Part shown: piece after piece, positions 29,519 through 41,446 of the stretch
Numbering within the stretch: the first letter of the stretch is position 1
Layout of the letters: every line of letters begins with the position of its first letter
Source: Branchiostoma floridae
Taxonomy: Eukaryota > Chordata > Leptocardii > Amphioxiformes > Branchiostomatidae
Assembly: GCF_000003815.2 (NCBI RefSeq)
Contig: NC_049986.1
Location: 628,864 to 692,863, forward strand
Length of the DNA: 64,000 bases
Direction: 5' to 3'
Translations under genes and position numbers: made by a program
Notes under the pieces: model-generated
Databases searched by the model: none
The model's input: the letters and a program-made list of their open reading frames with translations, nothing else
Told to the model about the DNA's origin: nothing

Positions 29519-32500
29519 ATGGATGGAAGTAGTCAGACAGTCGATCCGGACGGATTCTACTCAACAACATCAGGTACCTATGAGGATGCGCAACCGGTAG
29601 TGGTAAGATATACCCCCTCTACTCATACAGTCAGTACAGGAACAACAGCCGCTCCAGAAGACGTCTTCTCAACGCCATCAGATGTTTATGAAGAAGCACA
29701 GGTAGTGTACTATCCAAGTAAAGTTTCCACCAGCAAAGCAATCACTCTAAGAACAGAAACAACGGCTGCTCAAGAAGACGCTTATTCGACAACATCGGGT
29801 GTTTATGAAGATGCCAATCCGGTTCAGGTAGGTGACGTTCCCGCCGGCAAAACAATCACTCTAAGAACACAAACCACAGCGACCGCTCTAGAAAACGTCT
29901 ACTCAACGTCATCAGGTATTTATGAAGAAGGTGAACCAGTGCAGCAAAGAAACCTGCTCTCTGGTCAGTCAGTTAAAGCAGAAATAGCAGCCGCGGCTTC
30001 ACAGGACGTCTACTCGACACCGTCAGGTATTTATGAAGAAGCACAATCCGTGCAGCCAAGTAACATTCCAACCAACCAAAATATCACTCTGAGAACAGAA
30101 GCAGTGACCGCTCGGGAAGATGTCTACTCAACACCATCAGATGCGTACGAAGAGCCAGAACTGGTAGTGATGCGTGATGTTGTCCCTGGCCAGGCTGTCC
30201 GAGGTGGAACTTCCGTGACTGGACAAAACCGAAATATGGGGCAAGCAGCTGATCGCAGCGGTTCCTCAGCTGGTAAGTAAAACTGTTGATCATAAATTCG
30301 AAGAATAACCATCATTCTGCAAATTGATATCTTGAATTTTTCATGGACCCAAGTTGCTTTCAATGTGGATTAGTAAAATACCCTTTGCTATTTTTATCTA
30401 ATGCTCATCAATAATCATGATGAGTTATTAGCGATATCATATCTTGACTTTCTCGCGCTCGATCATCAGGTCTAAAACATTAGAAAAAGATATAAAAAAT
30501 TGAGGTTCTGCTGCAGTACCTTAGCAAGCCGCTAGGGGGCCATTATCGAACTTGACCTTCATTTTTCCGACCCCTACCCACCTACCAAATATTAGTGGGA
30601 TCCATCTAAGGCTTCTCGAGTTATGCTGTTAACACACACACACACACACACACAGACAGACTCACAAGCCCAAAATATAACCTTAGCCATTCTGGCAAAA
30701 GTAATTAAAACATTTCTCTTCTCAGACCGTTCAGATGAGGAGCCAGCTCGTCGCGACCGAATCCGCCCTTTCCTCTCCCACCGTAAGGGTGTTTGCTTTG
30801 TCATAACGGCGTGCGTTAACTTTGCTGTGGCAGCCATGTTGTTTGGCATCTTCATCGGTAAGACCACAGAAACACGTCACTTCGACCCCCCGTACCCTGT
30901 AACACTGCAGGGAAATATTCAGGTACGTGGACTTTAAAAGATCCGATAGCATAAGTAATAGAAGATGGGTGTGGCTTGATTATGTGAAATAGGGGTTGCC
31001 CCACCCACAAGGGGGGTTCCTTTAACACCCTAGGCGAAGCAGAAAAAAGTGTCGAATTATCCAAAAAGTGTTGTACTATCCAAAAAGTGTGGTACTATTT
31101 TATGCAAATTTTACATAGTACCACACTTTTTGGATAGTACAACACTTTTTCTGTACTACGTGGATATAATCACAGTAATTGAAGGGCTCCCATTGGCTGA
31201 GGGGTAGTGGCCATGTTCTAACATTGGATATCTTTCCAAATGCTTCAATGTAGAAGACATAGCTGCATCATATCAATGCATAGATGTATAAACATTACTC
31301 TCAAAGCAGAGGTTGAGTCGCGTAGATATAGTAGTAGTCGGAAAAATTACACCGGCGCTCTACTATATCTACGCGACTCAAGCTCTGCTTGGAGATTATA
31401 AAGCATGCCATTGGTCTGTTTTGTATCAAGGGTTATGAGACAAATTAAAACAACATTGGCTTATAACGTAACATTCAGTTCAGCTAAGATAAGTTTACAC
31501 AGTAATACAAGATTTTGGTTCATGCCCGGATAATTCAAGACATAAGCCATGAGGAACAAGATATTTGCTGTATACGTTTGTAAGAAGATTCATTTATTTA
31601 TCATTCGTATCTTTGGAAAATGACAGCTAGGAGACCGATTTCGACTTTATTCGTCTTTTTCAAGAATCAAGATTAATTTAGGGACTGTACGATATTTATC
31701 AGGGGGGGAGGGCTGGTGCGTTAGGGGGGGAGGGCCATGTTAATTTTTTTTGAGGTGGGGGGAGGGCCATGTTAATTTTTTTTTAGATAGGGGGGAGGGC
31801 CATGTTAATTTTTTTGAAAGAATTGTTTATACTCTTTTTGTTTTGATATCTTGACATGGCCCTAAAACTGATAGAATAAGCCTTCTGAATAGCCTAAAAT
31901 GCAAGAGCTTCCGGGGGGCTTTGCCCCCCTAGGCCCCCCCAAAGTGGCGCTGCCCTGGACTAGTGTTCCCGCCAGGCATACGTCATTCCGTCTACAGACT
32001 TATTTTTTTCTGGAAAGACGCACTCAGCTCGGCTGAGTTTCCCCAAATTTTTAAGTTACAAAAGCGGTGCACGGTAAATATGTGAAGAATCCAAAACTAT
32101 ACACTTTATTTTTTATTTAAAACATTTCTTTTGTTTCAAAAAGACAAAATTTGCGGCAGAAAAAGGGGCCGCAATATTGTTGTCAAGTGTCGATCGAGTC
32201 GGCTGTGCACTGGCATTGGCGTCCGTAGCACATGGCGCGGCACGCCCCCCTCCCCAGACGGACTGTCGATCGCAGCGCCGGGGCCGGGCAGCACGTCTTT
32301 TCTGGCTACTCTTTCAAGACTACACCGGCACTGATCACTTCCAAAGATGCAGCAGATCGCCCTCCTTTGTATAATGTATAACGTTCTTCGTTACTCTACT
32401 CTATGTAAAAAGAAATCCATCGGTGAGCCAAAGATTTCACGCCGAAAACGGGGTTACCTGAGGTCGCACGAAACAAACGCACGCTCGTGGAAAATGACGT

Positions 32501-35500
32501 CGCGGCCTTGTAAAACCCGACCGATTCGATAAATGATAAATTTTAGTAAAATCATCGGGCAAAAAAAAACACAAGGTGTGATGGCACCGTTTATTCTATC
32601 CTCTGGAAAAACTACTAGCATTTGATGCGGGAGGGCGCAACATCGATCGCACGAGGTAGGCATTCTTTTAATATTCAATGCCGGAAAAAAATTGGCAGGC
32701 TTTTTCCATGGGCTGACGAACTCACTGGCTAGAGCCCTGTTTGGAAGCATCAAAACCCCAAAATTTTCATATAGACATGACTGGACAAATAATACCCGGG
32801 CCAGATCACGGACTGCTGATTCCCCGAGCTTATAGTTATAACGTATTTTTGGGGAGAGGGCGGACGTCGATTACTGAAAAACGGGAGTAAAAAAAGGCAA
32901 CCGGCATCCAATCTCAAGGGCATAATTTTCCTCTCAAGTTGCAGGAAATTCTGTTTTAGAGGGTTTGAAAATCCAAATTTTCCCGGGGGAGCATGCCCCC
33001 GGACCCCTGCCCCGACGCTGTGATAAAATCCTGGCGAGAACACTGGCGCCCTTGTGCCCTGACGTCTATATTAAGATTATTTTATCGGTTGTTTTTCTAC
33101 CTGTTTAATGATGCCTGTCGGGGGGAGGGTCATGTTGATTTTTTTTTAGGTGGAGGGGGAGGGTCACGTTAAATTTTTTTGAGATGGGGGGGAGGGCCAT
33201 CAAAATATTTTTTGATCCGACTTCCAATGCACCAGCCCTCCCCCCCGATAAATATCGTACGGTCCCTTATTTAATCACATTGTCTAGACGTTTGATTTGT
33301 TCGGAATGAAAGTTTAATGAATACATGAATTATTTTACATAAAGATAATCTGCTCCCCTGCTTTTCGGCCGACAACCGTGCTCACAACCCACTCTCGATC
33401 CGAATGATCGGCTCCGATGAATATACAGAGATATGGCAGCCCCAGTTTAGTCTCTACCAGACTCCGAGTCGCTGGAGAAAATCGTAGAAATGGTACAAAT
33501 AGAGGAGTATGCCGGCCAGAGGAATATAGCCGGCTAGGCAACAGTATCGCGAGCTGTTCCCTGGCCGGTTATATTCCTCTCTATTTGTTCCATTTCTACG
33601 ATTTTCCAGCGATCCGGAGTCTGGTAGAGACTAGCCCCTGTTAGTGTGACCTGGTTTACATATAATATATAGAAGCATAAAGGAACATAGGGACGACTGA
33701 TTTCCATGATATTTAGCATGCAGGTATCTTTCGCAGAGATGTACATATTGATGTGCAAATTATGCAAAATTTGGACTTGAGTTGCATACTTAATGAGGAA
33801 ATTCTATATTTACAGTGTTTTCCATTATAGGACTGAAACCCACATCTAACACGTGTAGTTTGTGGCAGGTGGAAGATTGGTAGATACCAGTTATGCAAAT
33901 AAATCCCTAATCTGCATAAATAATGTGAAAGTGTTATGAATATTCAAGTACAAGTACATTGTCACCCGTGTAAGTTAGTTCAAATTGTACATAGCTAGGT
34001 ATAAATTATGCAGATGTGTAATTCATTTGCATAATCAGAATATTTCATGGAGGTATGAAAACTACGAACTCTTGTTTCTCCAGGCATCGTTAACGTTATC
34101 CAGCCAGTTCAGTACCAGCGACAAGACCAGAGGTGTGGTCCCTACAACACGTGCATACAAGGCTACATATACATCCGGCACAGCTGATGGTAAATATACT
34201 AAAGTGTTACAGCGTGCTAATGCAAACCCTAACTTCACATCATTTCAATGCATTGTATATATATATATATATATGATAAACCAGAATAAACATTTTCAAT
34301 GTGATCATCAACAAAATGGTAACCTAGCTGAGCAAGTAAAAAAAACAAAGAAAATTGTACATTTAAACTTCATTGTGAGCATTTTTCCCATTCTCTAAAA
34401 GCTCAAATTTAAAGTTGAGTAGTTTTGCAACTTCTTAACGTGTGGCCGCGGGATGGTATTGCAGATTAGGCTCTAAAGGGATACGTAGTTCCGGGGTGCA
34501 TCAAAAAGCTTCCTAGCTCAGCATTGCACTGTGTATTAAGAACTTTCCGGCATTTCAAAGTAAGGCAATGCTGATTTGATTATATGGATTACATCATCTG
34601 GGAATCTAAAAACTGGTGCGAGCGTGCGAATAAAAAAGGTCGATTTACAGTATGGTTGAAAACTTAAAATAATAATAAATTAAAAAATAATAGACACTAC
34701 CGGAAATATTTACAGCCCCACATGTAATATGTAACACGGTAAGAAAACTACATCCACATGTTCATTGAGTGTAACCGGCTGCAAGGGTACTGGGAAAGTA
34801 TTAAGGAACGAATCTCTGTTTTAGTTATGGATATAGGCATAGAATCTATATTACTTGGTGATGTTTCAAATCTGTACATAACTCTAGCAAAGTATGCAAT
34901 ATTTCTGTCATGGTCTAGATATAAAGATAATCCTTTGTTACTTCAAAGACATGTCCTACAGTTATACAATGCACTATGTGATTCCGTAATTCCAGTCAAT
35001 ATATAGGTCATAGCAATATATATGTATTAATGATATTTGTGTATTATTAATGATGACATTATGATATTGTCTCACATGTACGGCATCTTGTACACTTGAT
35101 TACTGCTGATGGAATAAAAGTAATGGGAAAAAAATTGAAAAAAGTTGAAAACTTTTTTGGAAACCACCTCAAATTGATGTCATCCATATAATCAAATCAA
35201 CATGGTCCAAGGGTTGAATGATATCAAATCATGACAACGTTTGTTTGTTGCTGCAGATACTACTAGCGAAGAAGGTAGCCGACAAAGCGTCACTTTTGGC
35301 GGGAGAGGTTCAGGACTAGGACAATTCACTCGTCCTACTGGAGTCGTCGTTTCCTCTAAAAATGAGATATTTGTGACTGATAAAGACAACCATCGGGTAC
35401 AAGTATTCAGCATGAAAGGTGCTTACCTTCGTCATTTCCAAACCAGTGTGTCGGGAATGACAGGTAAAATGCTGTTACCAGAAGATATCGCCATAGACGG

Positions 35501-36071
35501 CAACGACAACTTGTGGGTGGTGGGGACTTCGGTTTTTGTTGGTGACATTGTTGTAAAGTATAGCAGTTACGGTCAAGGCTTGTCAACGTTTGAAATCCCG
35601 CGCGACAGATTCTTCGGTGGAATCGCCGTGGACCGTCGGAATGGCCACGTTATTGTGACAAGACGGGCCAGTGACAAGGTGCTGATATTTCAGCCGGACG
35701 GCTCGCTGATCGGAGTGTTTGGCCAGAAATGGGCAGTTTCATCGACCGTCGCCGTCAACATAGATGGGAACATTCTGATGTTAATGAACGGCTTTGTACA
35801 CGTGTATAACGAGACAGGACAGTTCCTGTTCAGTTTTGCCGGCCCAGGAGGTGGCCACATGAACGGACACATCTGTACGGACAGCTCCGGCCACGTTCTC
35901 GTAGCGGATCGCCAGCACAAGCGGGTGTCGATGTTTACAAGCAGCGGGCAGTTCGTTCGCCACGTGGTCACCGGACTGAAGATGGTCAAGTTTGTTGCCG
36001 TGGGCAGAGAAGGACAGCTAGTGGTGATTGATATCGGTGATAGAACCGTTACTGTCTACCCCAGTTACTGA
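29519..36071 (+). CDS. Type II membrane NHL-repeat protein with tyrosine-rich cytoplasmic repeats
   Basis: Exons 29519-30272, 30726-30922, 34084-34189, 35257-36071 (stop TGA) join in phase to 623 aa. ATG 29519 was chosen as the first in-frame ATG. Residues about 10-250 hold six degenerate repeats with the core (Y/F)-S-T-x-S-(G/D)-x-Y-E-(E/D). Arg/Lys-rich RRDRIRPFLSHRKG then precedes a TM helix (VCFVITACVNFAVAAMLFGI), so the N terminus is predicted cytoplasmic. After a Ser/Thr-rich linker, the last exon encodes six NHL blades ('PTGVVVSSKNEIFVTDKDNH', 'GGIAVDRRNGHVIVT', ...), a full beta-propeller placed outside the cell. Exon 2 could also end at 30857 (GTAAGA), but that frame stops early in exon 3. 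Ligand unknown. Confidence 0.8.
30631..30660. repeat. (CA)n microsatellite
   Basis: About 11 CA units followed by GACAGAC, in the first intron of the NHL gene, 65 bp before exon 2. Confidence 0.85.
31063..31150. repeat. Perfect hairpin, 35-bp arms
   Basis: Left arm 31063-31097 and right arm 31116-31150 are exact reverse complements around an 18-nt AT-rich loop. Each arm contains two AAAAAGTGT(T/G)GTACTA units. Confidence 0.85.
31309..31394. mobile_element. Short palindromic MITE
   Basis: Arms CTCTCAAAGCAGAGGTTGAG... and ...CTCAAGCTCTGCTTGGAGAT face each other with 'TCGCGTAGATATAGTAG' on both sides. Flanks TATAAACAT and TATAAAGCAT are near-duplicates. Confidence 0.6.
31681..33266. mobile_element. 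1.6-kb TIR element with TTA duplication
   Basis: Starts GGGACTGTACGATATTTATC and ends GATAAATATCGTACGGTCCC, with TTA on both flanks (31678-31680, 33267-33269). Sub-terminal G-runs ('GGGGGGAGGGCCATGTTAAT') repeat near both ends. No transposase frame was recognised. Harbinger-like on TSD size only. Confidence 0.7.
33437..33638. mobile_element. 202-bp palindromic MITE
   Basis: Two arms of about 95 bp: 'AGTCTCTACCAGACTCCG' ... 'AATCGTAGAAATGG' and the reverse complement at the other end, meeting at 'GGCAACAGTATCGCGAGC'. No protein. Confidence 0.7.
34564..35208. mobile_element. TIR element (GCTGATTTGATTATATGGAT ends)
   Basis: Left CTGATTTGATTATATGGATTACATC; right GATGTCATCCATATAATCAAATCAACATG in reverse complement. 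It is the same end family as 43341-43710. It encloses a LINE-like coding fragment. Confidence 0.55.
34748..35006 (+). pseudogene. LINE reverse-transcriptase C-terminal fragment
   Basis: Reads 'HMFIECNRLQGYWESIKE', later 'ILLGDVSN' and 'LAKYAIFLSWSRYKDNP'. This resembles the zinc-binding tail after non-LTR reverse transcriptases (H-x4-C, then W; a lone LLGD; and a final lysine/aromatic 'AKY' helix). There is no RT core in the window, so this is a dead fragment. Confidence 0.5.
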
Positions 36072-36170
36072 TAAACCCGCACTTGAATCGGTGACTTCCA
36101 TGTATCGAGCGTAAATGGCAACTTAGCTTAGCGTACAGCGAAGCCATTCTGCGTAACGTATGGTAATACA

Positions 36171-36559
36171 CCTTTCTCACGCGGCGGCCATGATAGATCG
36201 AAGAAGAGGTCAATGAGGCAAACAGACAAAACTTATTTCTAAAATCAGGTCCCATTTAGTTTTCCCCCAAACCACACAAATTTTCATGATATAAGATAGA
36301 ATAATAAATATTACAAGAAGTGTTATGCACCGAAAGATGTAGCAATTTATAGTAGTGTAGACTGACTCCATAGTCCCTTAAGAGATGCAAAATAAAAACA
36401 TAATAATGCAAATTTTTAACGAATTTGCAGCCATTCACTTATTGGTCGATTTCCTAATTGGCAGGCTACCATTGGTCGAACTGCTAATTATGATGGACAG
36501 CCTTTTGTTTGCCACATTGAACTCGTTTTAGATCTATCATGGCCGCCGCGTGAGAAAGG
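36171..36559. mobile_element. MITE in the 3' UTR of the NHL gene
   Basis: Left CCTTTCTCACGCGGCGGCCA and right TGGCCGCCGCGTGAGAAAGG are exact complements, with arms continuing for about 55 bp (ATGATAGATC..., GGCAAACA). Two AATAAA hexamers lie inside, at 36303-36308 and 36391-36396. Confidence 0.75.
36303..36308 (+). promoter_or_regulatory. Candidate poly(A) signal of the NHL gene
   Basis: AATAAA 232 bp after the stop; a second copy is at 36391-36396. Both lie inside the MITE. Confidence 0.5.
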
Positions 36560-36773
36560 TCACTGGCTCCCAAAATTAAGCGTTTAGTGCTGCATGGGAC
36601 TAATTATCTATAATTAAGTCCTTTTTGCAATTTTTGCATTAATTATGCAAATGAGTTCCTATGAGTATCTATCTATTTTTCACCAGTCACGAATTACATG
36701 TCTTATATTTATTGAAGTCCAGTTATAGAAAACAATAAAATTATATTAGTTCCTTATCAATAATACAAAATAT

Positions 36774-39700
36774 TTAAGAGCAAATGTCTGTAAGGATCAA
36801 ACAATGGTGGCAGGGGTCAAAAAATAGATTTGGCTCATATTTTGCACAGTGATAGTATTTGGTCCACAACCCCTCAAAATAGCTTTCTTTTAGATCAAAA
36901 CTCCTTGTTGCCATGGTAACGGGCAAACAAAGTTTTCTGGCCAATTTCCCCAATTTTCGCATCCCAAAAACACAGAAATCAGCATATTTTACGGCACTGT
37001 CTCGGCAACACCTTTAAACCTATCATCCAAACAAAACAAGATCTAAATAGACCAACATTTTGGCTTTATGAAAATTGTTGTGAAATTTCCAAAGACGTAC
37101 ATTTTAGTTCTTGGGCAGCCTGAAAACAATGCGATGTTTCAAGCTTCAATAGAATCTGATTTTTGGCTTAACTTTGTAACGCTATAAGTGCCGCTCTGGT
37201 ACTTTTTTCGGCTTGAAATTTGTACCATATATAGATCATTAGAATATCTATCAAATGCATTGTTGCAAAGTTTGGTAACTTGTTTGGTTGTCACGTGACT
37301 GTCCCTTAAAGTAGGCCACTTTTTGTGTTTGTTGAAAATTGTGAACTTTAGCCATGTTCAAAGTACGCTACATGACGAAGTAAAATATATTTCTACATCA
37401 ACTTCTTATCAAAGGTGGATCTATGTATTGCCTATCAAATAAATGCTTGTAGAGTTTCGGGTCATGACGTTCAGTTACGTGGTTGTCCCTGAAAGTAGGC
37501 CATTTTTTTGCATTTGACGAAAATTGTGAATTTTAGCCATGTTCAAAGTACGCTACGTGACAAAGTAAACAAGAATTCTTATTCAACTTCTAGTCAAATG
37601 TACATCTATGTATTGTTTATCAAATGAATGCTTGTAGCGTTTCGAGTCATGACGTAAAGTCACGTAGTTGTCCCTGAAAGTAGGCCATTTTTTTAGCCAT
37701 GTTCAACGTACGCTACATTACGAAGCAAAATAAAATTCTGATTTAACTTCCTGTCAAAGGTAAATCTATGTACTTCCTATCAAAGGAATACTTGTAGACA
37801 ATTAGATCATGAAGTAAAGTCACGTGGTTGTCCTTGAAAGTAGGCCACTTTTTTCATCGGACGAAAATTGTGAATTTTCAAAGTACGCTACGTGTACCCT
37901 GGTATTATAGTTCCCGAGTCTCTTTTGACCTCTTCGCAGATACATATTTCACTCGCGATCGTTCTCATTGAAATGTTAAAATGGCCTTATTGACTACATC
38001 ATTAAGGTATAAGAGGATGTCCCTAGGGACACTTAAAAAGTGGACAGCTTTTTTACACCAGGTCAAATAGAAAGCATGGAAAGCATCCAACAATTGTAAC
38101 GTTTGTTACAGTCATTTCTGTACAACATTTTGTGAGCAAGGTGGGATACAAATGGCAGTCAACAACCCTTCCTTGTTACTTTAGAAAGCCAGAAAAACTG
38201 TGCAGTGTCACAAAAACGGTCATTTCTTGTCTTATGCGTGGGTAATATAACCGTGGCAACCATCAAACTGGTGGTGGTAACGTTTGTTACCGAATTTGGC
38301 AACAGGAATAACCCAGCTCACACAGCCTCCAAGATCAGTGACAGTAGCGATCTGGCGTGTTCGGGCAAAGGGCCTGCTCAGCTGGTCTCACCTACTGAAC
38401 AATCATTCTGGGAACTGAATTGTTACATTTTTGGCTACTATTTGAATTCTTCGTGTTCTCAGGCGACAGCCATTTTTTTAGGGGGTGAAATTCCACTAAG
38501 ATAATCTTCCAAGCCATCAACCAAAATGAATCTTTTGTAAAACATTCCACCGATTGTGGAAAAATGAAGGAACCTGTGATTTTGTCTAAAAAATTTAAAT
38601 AAGAACGAGCCATTTGCGAGGAGGACAGAAGAGAATCGGGAGCCATAATATGGCTGGATACCAGGCTACGCTACGTGACGAAATTAAGAAGAATTCTGAT
38701 TGAACTTCTGGTCAAATGTACATCTTTGTATTCTTTAATTTTCTTTCTTCGAATAAATGCTTGTAGAGCTTCGGGTCATGATATTTAGTAACATGGTTAT
38801 TCCTGAAGCCAGGTCACTTTTTGTGCTCGACAAAAATTGTGAATTTTAGCCATGTTCAATGTACACTACGTGACAAAGTAAATTAGGATTCTAACTCAAC
38901 TCCTTCTTAAGGTTAGCATTGTTGCCTATCAACTAGATGCTTGTAGAGTTTTTGGGAGTGACGTTTAGTCCCAGGAAGTCTCTTAAAGCAGACCATATTT
39001 AGACATGGTGTATCAACATTGTGAATGTTGATACACAATGAACTTTTGTTCCCGTGTTAGTGTTCCTTTTGATACGCATTATAGAACATCTTAATTGCTT
39101 TATTACAAATTGATATTTACAATTATAACAGAGCCATTGCTTAAGTAATCTTTAATTTAACACTGTAAGCCCATTATCAGTCATCGTAGTACCAATATGA
39201 TATGCATTGGACATTGACAATGTTAAAGGAAAGAAACTGTTCAAGAGGCATCTTCTCCAAAGTAACAGAACCTCCTAACAGCATTTAGCTAACTATCTGC
39301 CCTACTTTAGGGAGCAGCTGCACCACAAAGAAAGACGGCCCCAAGTCTTACTAACACTCATTCAACAGACAATGTTAAGGGCTTCACATAATCAGAATCA
39401 GTGCCAGTAAAGTATTTCAGTTCCACAATTCGACGGATTTAACTACAGCCCTAAATGGCGATTTCTGGCCAAAAGCAAAATTTGACCTACATTCAGGGAC
39501 AACCACGTGACTAAACGTTATGACCCGAAACTCTGCAAGCATTCATCTGATAGACAATACCTAGATGTACATTTGACTTGAAGTTGAATAAGAATTCTTG
39601 TTCACTTTGACACCTAGCGTAGACCAAGGCTAAAATTCACAATTTTTGTCAAATGCAAAAAATGGCCTACTTTTAGGGACAACCACGTAACTAAACGTCA

Positions 39701-40575
39701 TGATCCGAAACTTTGCAAGCATTCATTTGATAGACAACACATAGATGTACACTTGACTAGAAGTTGAATAAGAATCCTTGTAGGCTTCGTCACGCAGCGT
39801 ACATTAAACATGGCTAAAATTCACAATTTTCGTCAAATGCAAAAAATGGCCTACTTTCAGGGACAACCACGTGACTGAACGTCATGACCCGAAACTCTAC
39901 AAGCATTTATTTAATAGGCAATACATAGATCCACCTTTGATAAGAAGTTGATGTAGAAATATTATTCTACTTCGTCACGTAGCGTACTTTGAACATGGCT
40001 AAAGTTCACAATTTTCACCAAACACAAAAAGTGGCCTACTTTAAGAGACAGTCACGTGATAACCAAACAAGTTACCAAACTTTGCAACAATGCATTTGAT
40101 AGATATTCTAATGATCTATATATGGTACAAATTTCAAGCCGAAAGAAGTACCAGAGCGGCACTTATAGCGTTACAAAGTTGGGCCAAAAATCAGATTTTT
40201 TTGAAGCTTGAAACATTGCATTGTTTTCAGGCTGCCCAAGAACTAAAATGTACGTCTTTGGAAATTTCACAACAATTTTTATAAAGCCAAAATGTTGGTC
40301 TATTTAGATCTTGTTTTGTTTGGATGATAGGTTTAAAGGTGTTGCCGAGACAGTGCTGTAAAATATGCTGATTTTTGTGTTTTTGAGCTGCGAAAGTTGG
40401 GGAAATTGGCCAGAAAACTTTGTTTGCCCGTTACCATGGCAACAAGGAGTTTTGATCTAAAAGAAAGCTATTTTGAGGGGTTGTGGACCGAGTACTATCA
40501 CTGTGCAAAATATGAGCCAAATCTATTTTTGACCCCTGCCACCAGTGTTTGATCCTTACAGACATTTGCTCTTAA
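36774..40575. mobile_element. 3.8-kb foldback-like inverted repeat, TTAA-bounded
   Basis: Left end TTAAGAGCAAATGTCTGTAA and right end TTACAGACATTTGCTCTTAA are exact complements. The arms extend for more than 1 kb, with several tandem units of about 180 bp inside each arm ('GTCATGACGTTCAGTTACGTGG', 'TAGCCATGTTCAAAGTACGC'), oriented oppositely in the two arms. Short open frames such as 'FDLKESYFEGLWTKYYHCAK' appear in the arms but do not form a long protein. Tandem repeats within long terminal inverted repeats are the hallmark of foldback elements. Confidence 0.75.
37895..38668. mobile_element. 774-bp TAGCCTGG-family element nested in the foldback repeat
   Basis: Starts TACCCTGGTATTATAG and ends GGCTGGATACCAGGCTA; sub-terminal 'TTCCCGAGTCTCTT' matches 'AAGAGAATCGGGAG'. 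Flanked by CGCTACGTG on both sides (37886-37894, 38669-38677). No recognised protein. Confidence 0.8.
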
Positions 40576-40679
40576 GTCATCATTTGCATAATATCTATAG
40601 CATTGTGTACACATTTGGCTAAGCTACCTGCATGCCAAAAATAATGGAAATCCCGGCCACTGTAGTACTTAAGTTCTAA

Positions 40680-40985
40680 GCATTTAAGTTCGCGGGGATT
40701 TAATTTCGCGGTAGCGGGAAAATGGACTTTTCGCGGTGGTTTAATTTTCGCGGTAGCACCATGCACTGTAATCTCTAGCCTGTGTTTACACAAGCTCTCG
40801 CTGGCTGGGGTTAATGGCGGCAATCGTAGGGCCGGCCGCTAGGGGCGCGATTTTAGTCAGGCTATGTAATCTCTAACTGTTATGGAAAAATGTTCGCGGT
40901 GGTTTTAAATTCGCGGTGAAGCGGCCGCCGCGAAAACCGCGAACATTAATCCATCGCGAACATTTATGCATTTACAGTATTCGTC
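40680..40985. repeat. Third copy of the CGCGGT-type repeat
   Basis: Blocks 'TTTCGCGGTAGC' and 'ACCGCGAACATTAA' in opposite orientation. Interrupted at 40776-40864 by a short TAGCCTG element. Confidence 0.65.
40776..40864. mobile_element. 89-bp TAGCCTG element with 9-bp duplication
   Basis: Starts TAGCCTGTG and ends GTCAGGCTA. Flanked by TGTAATCTC on both sides (40767-40775, 40865-40873). It splits the CGCGGT repeat, so it is the younger insertion. Confidence 0.7.
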
Positions 40986-41170
40986 GGACCCAACCTCTGC
41001 TTGGAGAATAAGTGCCAAGGAGGTTATATAACGTTACCGCCTTGGTCAGTGTTTGCCTGACTTCATTCTTATGGTGTACTTAGTATTGCGTCAATGGAAC
41101 AGTACGTAGATTGTGTACCACAATCAGCTAACTGTTTTATAATAAGCACCTTTATCAACATTGCTTTCAG

Positions 41171-41241
41171 GGTGTTACCGCACAATCTTCCCTTGTGATG
41201 ATTCAGATGTAGATGACGACTACGTACGTCAACCGGCGTAA
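41171..41241 (+). CDS. Candidate alternative terminal exon
   Basis: Acceptor TGCTTTCAG, phase 1 entry, then CYRTIFPCDDSDVDDDYVRQPA and TAA. The phase equals that of the NHL exon at 35257, so the exon ending at 34189 could splice to either. An AATAAA follows at 41447. It could also be the last exon of an unseen gene. Confidence 0.4.
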
Positions 41242-41446
41242 CGAACTTTGAACTGCGCTTGTATGTGACGTATATCTGTATTGTCTGTAAACTGGGCCCC
41301 GCCCTTGTATATATGGTGCATGTAGCCGTATGCCTATCGCCTGAGGGTCAAGATTCTAATGTGTTAAATGAATATTAATACTTGACTTAATACACATAGT
41401 ACTCATTCCTGCATCATAGTGTATGGAATCACCCATTTAGACATAA

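Noticed and set aside
30726-30857. Shorter exon 2 of the NHL gene using the GTAAGA donor
   Set aside because: It puts exon 3 in a frame that stops before reaching the NHL exon; the donor at 30923 keeps the frame open. A minor isoform cannot be excluded.
35690-35989. 99-codon frame antisense to the NHL exon
   Set aside because: A shadow of the GC-rich NHL coding sequence.
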